A DNA stretch of 64,000 nucleotides. Origin: Xenorhabdus beddingii. Its GTDB lineage: Bacteria; Pseudomonadota; Gammaproteobacteria; Enterobacterales; Enterobacteriaceae. Location: assembly GCF_002127545.1 (NCBI RefSeq), contig NZ_MUBK01000020.1:25248-89247 (forward strand), read 5' to 3'. This document shows positions 58,540 through 64,000 of the stretch, in pieces. Below the pieces are notes generated by a model. The model was not told the DNA's origin. It saw only the letters and a list, made by a program, of their open reading frames with translations, and did not search any database. Both the position numbers and the translations under genes were made by a program. Numbering within the stretch: position 1 is the stretch's first letter; the number at the start of each line of letters is the position of its first letter.

Positions 58540-59205
58540 TTAGATTTTGGCCAGCTTTTTATCTGCGGTTTGAGCGAAAAAGCATTTCAGGATTAAATTC
58601 AACAGAATGCCATACGCCGGTAGGAAGAAAAGCAGACAGATAAACAGCTTGAAAGCATAATCCACCAAGGCAATTTCTACCCAATGCGTTGCCATAAACG
58701 CATCAGTACTGCGGTAAAACGCGATAAAGAAAAAGGCCAGCGTGTCGAGCATATTACCGAAAAACATGGCGGCAGCCGGTGCTATCCACCAGCGGCTTTT
58801 TTGGCGCAGGCGATTGAAGACACCGACATCCAATATTTGACCAAGCACATAGGCCATAAAGCTGGCGCTTGCAATACGGGCGACCAACACGTTAAAGGTT
58901 CCCAATGTTTCGAGTCCTTGCCATGTTCCCTGAAAAAACAGCGCTGAAATCAGATAAGAGATCAACAAAGCGGGGAGCATGACGGAGGTAATGATCCGGC
59001 GAGCCAGAGGTGCACCATAAATGCGCACGGTCAGGTCGGTCGCCAAAAAGATAAAGGGAAAGGTAAATGCCCCCCACGTGGTATGAAAACCAAAAATAGA
59101 GATGGGTAATTGCACCAGATAGTTACTGGAAGTAATGATCAGAATGTGGAAAAGCGAAAGCCCGATCAACGCCGAGGCCCGCTGCTGCGCGGTCAATTGG
59201 AACAT
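58540..59205 (-). CDS. yhhQ: Queuosine precursor transporter YhhQ (7-cyano-7-deazaguanine)
   Basis: YhhQ (QueT/VUT-1 family) imports preQ0/preQ1 for tRNA queuosine synthesis. The 221 residues have about six membrane segments and the conserved blocks SNYLVQLPISIFGFHTTWG in part, FPFIFLATDLTVRIYG and WWIAPAAAMFFGNMLDT with the acidic residue. It is divergent from tusA, as in E. coli; both serve tRNA modification. Confidence 0.94.
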   Translation of the reverse strand: MFQLTAQQRASALIGLSLFHILIITSSNYLVQLPISIFGFHTTWGAFTFPFIFLATDLTVRIYGAPLARRIITSVMLPALLISYLISALFFQGTWQGLETLGTFNVLVARIASASFMAYVLGQILDVGVFNRLRQKSRWWIAPAAAMFFGNMLDTLAFFFIAFYRSTDAFMATHWVEIALVDYAFKLFICLLFFLPAYGILLNLILKCFFAQTADKKLAKI

Positions 59206-59374
59206 AGTGTACCTTTTTGGTGAATGGGGTAAGGGAACCCAAAAATAAACGTACCTGAAAAATCAGGGGACATAAATCATACGTGGGTTATACAAGAAAA
59301 GTAAAGTACGGCAGTTGGCGATGTTTTGTAATATAATCCGCTGCCATAGATTGTTTGAACCTACAGAGATTGTT

Positions 59375-59626
59375 ATGTCCGATGTTTTTGCCAATCCTGA
59401 CAAAAAACTTGATACGCTGGGATTACGTTGCCCGGAACCCGTCATGATGGTACGTAAGACCGTCCGCCATATGAATGCCGGGCAGACCTTATTGATCATC
59501 GCGGATGATCCGGCGACAACCCGCGATATTCCCGGCTTCTGTCGTTTTATGGATCATGCGTTGATCGCGCAGGAGACGGAGCAAACACCTTATCGGTATT
59601 TGCTCAGAAAAAGTGAAAGAGCTTAG
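59375..59626 (+). CDS. tusA: Sulfur carrier protein TusA
   Basis: TusA accepts sulfur from IscS on a cysteine and passes it to TusBCD for 2-thiouridine formation in tRNA; it also affects molybdenum cofactor synthesis. The 83 residues carry the persulfide cysteine C19 in [10 protein letters not shown] and the [16 protein letters not shown] segment. The ATG at 59375 aligns with E. coli MTDLFSSPD; the ORF extension to 59315 lies in the promoter region. Confidence 0.97.
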   Translation: MSDVFANPDKKLDTLGLRCPEPVMMVRKTVRHMNAGQTLLIIADDPATTRDIPGFCRFMDHALIAQETEQTPYRYLLRKSERA

Positions 59627-59778
59627 AAATCGCTTAAATTGAAATATATCGCGTCATTGACTGGCAGAAACAGAGGGCTGTGCTAGGCTTTAAATATGGT
59701 GTTTAGTCACAATTATCACCTCGCTGAATACCATCTTTCTTTTTTCCTTAATAGCAATCTTGAGTAATTGTAATTTTG

Positions 59779-59803
59779 GAAAGGTGCGCATTCGCACCTT
59801 TTC
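59779..59803. terminator. Bidirectional hairpin between tusA and zntA
   Basis: AAAGGTGCG (59780-59788) pairs with CGCACCTTT (59793-59801) between two convergent genes, with A/T-rich flanks. The 217-bp gap holds nothing else. Confidence 0.7.
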
Positions 59804-59843
59804 AATTTGTTACTTTTTGCTATTTCTTATTTCTCTTAAATGA

Positions 59844-62105
59844 TCACTTCTGGGATTTCACTCTCAGCAGCCGGATTGCGTTTGCCGTGACCAATGCCGT
59901 CGCGCCCGAATCAGCCAGAACCGCCATCCATAGCCCGGTGATGCCCAATAGACTGGTGATCAGGAATATGGCCTTTAAGCCTAACGCAATCGTGATATTT
60001 TGGCGGATGTTGTAATGGGTTGTGCGAGACAGTGCGATAATTTCAGGTAAACCGGTCAGGCGATTGTGTGTCAGCGCGGCATCCGCCGTTTCCAATGCCA
60101 CATCCGTTCCGCTGCCCATGGCAACCCCGATACTGGCTGCTTTCATCGCTGGAGCATCGTTGATGCCATCACCCACCATCATGGTGTGATGTTGCTTGTT
60201 CAACTCCGTCACTGCTTTCACTTTATCTTCTGGTAATAATCCTGCCCGATAATCGATACCCAGTTGACCGGCAATCGCCGCCGCCGCACGAGGATTATCC
60301 CCGGTGAGCATAACGGCCTCGACACCTTGTTTTTTCAGGATGCGGATGGCCTCTATGGCATCCTGACGCAAGGTATCCTGCATGGCGATTAACCCCATGA
60401 ACTGTTTATCCTGCATGACAGCAACCGCCGTTTTGCCCCGGTTTTCCAGTTCTGTGACTCTTTGCTTCCAATGCTCAGATAACGTATTTTCCGGTAATCG
60501 CTCTGGGGAGGAGACGAGTATTCTCTGTCCTGACAATAGCCCTTCAACGCCGATCCCGGCCAGTGCCTTACGCTGCTCCGCCTCGATAATTGTCACTCCC
60601 CTGTTTTCTGCGGCGTTAAGGATGGCTTTGGCCAATGGGTGATGGGAGCCACTTTCTACCGCCCCGGCCAGTGCCAGCAAGGTTTCCGCGCTGATGCTCT
60701 CCACGGGTTCAACCTCCGTGACCTGAGGCTTGCCTTCGGTCAGGGTTCCGGTTTTATCCAGTGCAATGGTGGTCACGGCCCCCAGTTGCTCTAAGGCCGC
60801 CCCGCCTTTGATCAGGGAACCACGGCGGGTCGCTGCGGCCAGTGCGGAAGTAATCGCGGCAGGCGTCGAAATAACCAGTGCGCAAGGACAGCCAATCAAC
60901 AGTAGGGTCAGACCCCGATAGATCCACATTTCCCACGAACCGGCAAACAACAACGGCGGGGGAAGGACGACCAGTGCTGAGAACAAGATAATCAGCGGGG
61001 TATAGATGCGACTGAATCGGTCGATAAAGCGCTCAATGGGCGCACGGCGCTCTTCTGCTTCCTCAATCAATTGGAGAATGCGGTCAATGGCGTTATGCCC
61101 CGGTTCAGAAATCACTTGCATCTGTACGGCACTATCGACAGAAAGGCAACCCGCAGCCACCTTTTCTCCCTGTGACCGTTCAACAGGAACCGATTCCCCC
61201 GTCAGGGCGCTTTCATCGAAACTGGCAAATGGACTGAGCAGTTCGGCATCGGTGGGCAAACGGGCTCCTGGGGCTATCTCAATAATATCGCCAGAACGCA
61301 GTTCCGCTGCCGATACGATTTTCTTTTGTCCATTTTTAACCAATAAGGCTTGGTCAGGCACCAATGCCATCAAGGCACTGACACCCCGACGGGCACGTCC
61401 GGCGGCATAGGATTCCAGCACTTCTCCTAGCTTGAAGAGCAGAATGACCATAGCAGCTTCAGCAGTGGCATCAATGAACAGGGCGCCGATGGCAGCAACA
61501 CTCATCAATGTTTCAATGGCGAAGGGAGTCCCTGAGCGAATCAATTTGATGGCTTTGGTTGCAACGGGGTATAACCCAATGAGCGTGGTAATGATGAAAG
61601 CAATTTGCCCGGCGGGAGCACTGACGCTTGAGATTCCCCAACTGATGAACATCAAGACGACGAGAATAAGGATGGGGGAAAATGTTTTCCAGTGATTGGC
61701 TGCCGGAGGCAATTTGGATACGGGATCTGCTTCCTTGATTTCAAAGCCAGCCTGCCTGACGGCCTGTTCGACGGCAGAACGAATATCGACATCAGAATCG
61801 ACCACCAGTTTCTCTGTTGTAAACAGTACCTTGACCTGTTTGGCTGCCGGGAGTTTTCTGACGGCATTCTCGATTTTCCCTGCGCAGCTTGGGCAATCCA
61901 TGCCATTGATGATCCAATTGAAACGCTGGTTTGCCGTTAATTCGAGGGGTGTCGTATCCTGAATGGCATGGGCATGATCGTGTGAGCAATGTGCCCCATC
62001 ATGTTCATGATTATGGGAATGATCATGAGAATGGTGAGAATGACCGTGACCTGTTTCATGAAGATCGAGCTGTGATTGCTTATGTTTTTTGTCGGTGGAT
62101 AACAT
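59844..62105 (-). CDS. zntA: Zn(II)/Cd(II)/Pb(II)-exporting P-type ATPase ZntA
   Basis: ZntA exports zinc, cadmium and lead across the inner membrane. The 753 residues start with a very histidine-rich tail (about residues 18-47, with repeated HGH, HDHSH and HDHAH), followed by a metal-binding HMA domain with GMDCPSC. Then come the P1B core: TGES, the membrane metal site CPC (in GCPCALVIS), phosphorylation motif DKTGTLT, the HP motif in SGSHHPLA and hinge GDGINDAPAM. The N-terminal histidine tract is longer than in E. coli ZntA (732). The ATG follows GAGAGGTCGCCT. A ZntR-type promoter lies upstream. Confidence 0.97.
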   Translation of the reverse strand: MLSTDKKHKQSQLDLHETGHGHSHHSHDHSHNHEHDGAHCSHDHAHAIQDTTPLELTANQRFNWIINGMDCPSCAGKIENAVRKLPAAKQVKVLFTTEKLVVDSDVDIRSAVEQAVRQAGFEIKEADPVSKLPPAANHWKTFSPILILVVLMFISWGISSVSAPAGQIAFIITTLIGLYPVATKAIKLIRSGTPFAIETLMSVAAIGALFIDATAEAAMVILLFKLGEVLESYAAGRARRGVSALMALVPDQALLVKNGQKKIVSAAELRSGDIIEIAPGARLPTDAELLSPFASFDESALTGESVPVERSQGEKVAAGCLSVDSAVQMQVISEPGHNAIDRILQLIEEAEERRAPIERFIDRFSRIYTPLIILFSALVVLPPPLLFAGSWEMWIYRGLTLLLIGCPCALVISTPAAITSALAAATRRGSLIKGGAALEQLGAVTTIALDKTGTLTEGKPQVTEVEPVESISAETLLALAGAVESGSHHPLAKAILNAAENRGVTIIEAEQRKALAGIGVEGLLSGQRILVSSPERLPENTLSEHWKQRVTELENRGKTAVAVMQDKQFMGLIAMQDTLRQDAIEAIRILKKQGVEAVMLTGDNPRAAAAIAGQLGIDYRAGLLPEDKVKAVTELNKQHHTMMVGDGINDAPAMKAASIGVAMGSGTDVALETADAALTHNRLTGLPEIIALSRTTHYNIRQNITIALGLKAIFLITSLLGITGLWMAVLADSGATALVTANAIRLLRVKSQK

Positions 62106-62148
62106 AGGCGACCTCTCAAATAGAGTTAATTTGGATTAGTTAAGATTA

Positions 62149-62180
62149 ACTCTACACTCTGGAGTTAACTCCAGAGTCAA
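62149..62180 (-). promoter_or_regulatory. zntA promoter with ZntR (MerR-type) operator
   Basis: On the minus strand TTGACT (-35, 62180-62175) and TAGAGT (-10, 62154-62149) are separated by 20 bp, the overlong spacer typical of MerR-family promoters. The spacer carries a perfect 22-bp palindrome (62156-62177, half-site ACTCTGGAGTT), nearly the same as the E. coli zntA operator. Zinc-responsive activation by ZntR, whose gene is outside this window, is therefore expected. Confidence 0.92.
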
Positions 62181-62216
62181 ATTTAATAAAATAGTCCGTG
62201 GTGGAAAGTGACTGCT

Positions 62217-62489
62217 CTACGGCTTTTTATTCTGCTGCTGCTTTTTCTGCCAAGCCAGTAGTTCAAAAACACCGAAAAAGAAAATCTTGGTCTGGAGGAA
62301 ACCGGATAATTTTTGATCCTTAGGCTGGGAATTTGTCAGTAACAGTAATTGAAATGCGTGCATGACCACGGTGAAGACCATGGCGATATCCATAAAGTAT
62401 CTTAATGGCTTCGGGAAAGGGTAAAACAAATTGAAGATCATGATCCCCCAAACGAAAATCATGATAATTCTTCCTAATTGAATAAACAT
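62217..62489 (-). CDS. yhhL: DUF1145 inner-membrane protein YhhL
   Basis: YhhL is a small conserved membrane protein of unknown function found next to rsmD. The 90 residues contain two or three hydrophobic segments (IIMIFVWGIMIFNLFYPFP, MDIAMVFTVVMHAFQLLLL) and the conserved ending FFGVFELLAWQKK. I chose the second of two adjacent ATGs (62489), six bases after GGAG; the ORF extension to 62531 overlaps rsmD and is not family-like. It is 41 bp downstream of rsmD. Confidence 0.88.
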   Translation of the reverse strand: MFIQLGRIIMIFVWGIMIFNLFYPFPKPLRYFMDIAMVFTVVMHAFQLLLLTNSQPKDQKLSGFLQTKIFFFGVFELLAWQKKQQQNKKP

Positions 62490-62530
62490 CATCGACTCCA
62501 AAATCGTATTTAAGCAAGCCGGACACCCCA

Positions 62531-63109
62531 TTACGGGTGGCGGGTATACAATCGATAGGCAACTTGACCGGCAACCTTTTCCCTATGTAATTGCCAGTTT
62601 GCAGGAACTTCTGACGCAGCAGATTCTGATTCGGCCTCAACATAAATCCAGCTTTCTGCTGCCAGCCAGCCATTGGCTTCCAGTAAATGGATGGCTTCAG
62701 TGAGCATGCCTTGACGGAATGGAGGATCGAGAAAAACCACATTAAACGGTGTTCCTTCCCCATTGAGATATTGTAGTGCATTACCTTGCACAACATTGGC
62801 ATTCTCAGCGTTCAGCGAGACTAAATTCGCTGATAACTGTTTCGCCACATTGCGATCATATTCAATCAACGTTGCGTGGCTTGCATAACGTGATAGAGCC
62901 TCAAATCCGAGCGCCCCGCTACCTGAAAAACAATCCAGACAACGAGCTCCCTGAATGGTTGGCATAAGCCAGTTAAAGAGTGTCTCACGGACACGATCCG
63001 TGGTTGGACGTAGCCCGTTGCTATCAGGAACCGGCAATTTTCTGCCGCGCCATTTTCCGCCGATAATGCGAATTTGCCCTAAAGACGCGCGCTGTGGTTT
63101 TTTGGTCAT
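62531..63109 (-). CDS. rsmD: 16S rRNA (guanine(966)-N(2))-methyltransferase RsmD
   Basis: RsmD methylates G966 of 16S rRNA in assembled 30S subunits. The 192 residues contain IRIIGGKWRGRKLPVPDSNG cut, GLRPTTDRVRETLFNWL, the SAM-binding CLDCFSGSGALGFEALSR and the catalytic DPPF motif in VVFLDPPFRQG. It is divergent from ftsY, the standard arrangement. Confidence 0.97.
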   Translation of the reverse strand: MTKKPQRASLGQIRIIGGKWRGRKLPVPDSNGLRPTTDRVRETLFNWLMPTIQGARCLDCFSGSGALGFEALSRYASHATLIEYDRNVAKQLSANLVSLNAENANVVQGNALQYLNGEGTPFNVVFLDPPFRQGMLTEAIHLLEANGWLAAESWIYVEAESESAASEVPANWQLHREKVAGQVAYRLYTRHP

Positions 63110-63340
63110 AATTTACATAACTTAAGCAGTTGTCATCCGGTATCACTCAATAATACTGAGTGGAGACAAAAAGTGAGTGAAAATGAAGAAACCCATTGAT
63201 TAATTTACCACGAAATCCGCGATAGATATGTGTTGTGGTGTGATGAAAATGTTAGACTGGATTTTATCACCGTTAAAACCTATCTCAGTGGGCATATTTG
63301 TTAATAACGCCATAATTAACCGCGAGGAGTGTAGTGGCCG

Positions 63341-64000
63341 ATGGCAAAAGAGAAAAAAAAAGGTTTCCTTTCTTGGCTTGGACTTGGTCGTCAAGATAAG
63401 AACCCGCAAGAAGAACAAGCTGAACAAGAAAAACTGGCTGCCGAAGACGCCGCCCGTCGCGCAGCAGAAGAAGTAGAACAACAACGTCTGGCCGCAGAAG
63501 CCTCCCGTGCCGCAGCAGAAGAAGCAGAGCAACAACGTTTGGCCGAAGAAGCCGCCCGTCGCGCCGCAGAAGAAGCAGAACAACAACGTCTGGCCGAAGA
63601 AGCTGTCCGTCGCGCCGCAGCAGAAGCAGAGCAACAACGTCTGGCCGAAGAAGCTGTCCGTCGCGCCGCAGCAGAAGCAGAGCAACAACGTCTGGCTGAA
63701 GAAGCCGCCCGTCACGCCGCAGAAGAAGCAGAGCAACAACGTCTGGCTGAAGAAGCCGCCCGTCGCGCCGCAGCAGAGGCAGAACAACAACGTCTGGCCG
63801 AAGAAGCCGCCCGTCGCGCCGCAGCAGAAGCAGAACAACAACGTCTGGCTGAAGAAGCTGTCCGTCGCGCCGCAGCAGAAGCAGAGCAACAACGTCTGGC
63901 TGAAGAAGCCGCCCGTCGCGCCGCAGAAGAAGCAGAGCAACAACGTCTGGCTGAAGAAGCCGCCCGTCGCGCCGCAGCAGAGGCAGAACAACAACGTCTG
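63341..64000 (+). CDS. ftsY: Signal recognition particle receptor FtsY, N-terminal part
   Basis: FtsY is the SRP receptor that docks ribosome-SRP complexes at the inner membrane. Only the first 220 codons are in the window; the NG GTPase domain lies beyond. The start [17 protein letters not shown] is the amphipathic membrane-targeting segment, preceded by GAGGAG. From residue 41 the protein is made of near-identical 17-residue units ([17 protein letters not shown] and variants), forming the acidic A domain. The E. coli A domain is of similar nature but not so regularly repeated. The gene is divergent from rsmD. Confidence 0.95.
   Translation, partial: MAKEKKKGFLSWLGLGRQDKNPQEEQAEQEKLAAEDAARRAAEEVEQQRLAAEASRAAAEEAEQQRLAEEAARRAAEEAEQQRLAEEAVRRAAAEAEQQRLAEEAVRRAAAEAEQQRLAEEAARHAAEEAEQQRLAEEAARRAAAEAEQQRLAEEAARRAAAEAEQQRLAEEAVRRAAAEAEQQRLAEEAARRAAEEAEQQRLAEEAARRAAAEAEQQRL
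63461..64000 (+). repeat. 51-bp tandem repeat array in ftsY
   Basis: Units of 51 bp start at 63461, 63512, 63563 and every 51 bp thereafter, giving ten full copies and a partial one up to the window end. They encode a 17-residue motif rich in Ala, Glu, Gln and Arg. The variation between units is small (Glu/Ala at the fourth position, Ala/Val at the fifteenth), suggesting recent expansion. Confidence 0.95.

Noticed and set aside
63200..63994. 264-codon minus-strand ORF rich in Cys, Gly and Phe repeats
   Set aside because: It is the antisense shadow of the ftsY 51-bp repeats; the plus strand carries the true FtsY start with its ribosome-binding site and targeting helix.
63461..64000. Regular repeats considered as a CRISPR-like array
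   Set aside because: The repeats are contiguous, without spacers, and in frame within ftsY.

Overview
The window is a chromosomal segment of a gamma-proteobacterium of the Enterobacterales. The core genes (pmbA, rnk, the rpoN/lpt/kds and mla clusters, murA, degS/degQ, rplM-rpsI, sspAB, gltBD, arcB, pot, glp, zntA, rsmD-ftsY) are close to their E. coli counterparts. The gene order, the ERIC-type palindromes, the subtilase autotransporter and an NRPS-derived relic point to Morganellaceae, most likely Xenorhabdus or a close relative. The genus is an inference; no rRNA gene is present to settle it.

Layout. 1-5.2 kb: end of pmbA, rnk, a periplasmic broad-spectrum amino-acid racemase, then the nitrogen-PTS genes npr, rapZ, ptsN and hpf. 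5.2-11.3 kb (minus strand): rpoN, lptB-lptA-lptC, kdsC, kdsD and yrbG, linking sigma-54 with LPS transport and Kdo synthesis. 11.5-16.4 kb (plus strand): mlaFEDCB, ibaG and murA, for outer-membrane lipid asymmetry and peptidoglycan precursor synthesis. 16.5-24 kb: degS, degQ, zapG, zapE, rplM-rpsI and sspA-sspB, interspersed with ERIC-like elements. 24-33 kb: an unknown secreted protein, then gltD and gltB separated by a 1.4-kb IS110-family (IS1111-type) element. 33-37 kb: arcB, the sRNA ArcZ, elbB and mtgA. 37.5-40.6 kb: a subtilisin-like autotransporter. 40.7-44.7 kb: potABCD. 45-54 kb: glpT and glpABC, with an NRPS-like PCP-reductase gene and an MbtH relic placed between them. 54-56 kb: an AT-rich cassette of two orphan genes (candidate membrane-active toxin and immunity protein) flanked by copies of glpC 3' sequence. 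56-64 kb: a Fic protein, gldA, yhhQ, tusA, zntA with its ZntR-type promoter, yhhL, rsmD and the start of ftsY.

The strongest observation concerns the IS element. Removing it by IS1111 rules (7 bp and 3 bp outside the subterminal repeats) rebuilds a perfect gltD ribosome-binding site. The element's 3' non-coding region can fold into a stem-loop whose loop carries short matches to both sides of this insertion site, as expected of a seekRNA/bridge RNA. Other notable points are the decayed NRPS locus in the glp region, the candidate toxin/immunity cassette with its mosaic glpC duplication, a possible arcB leader attenuator, and many 15-18 bp perfect tandem duplications in non-coding DNA. All functional statements come from reading the sequence and remembered family features; no database search was run.
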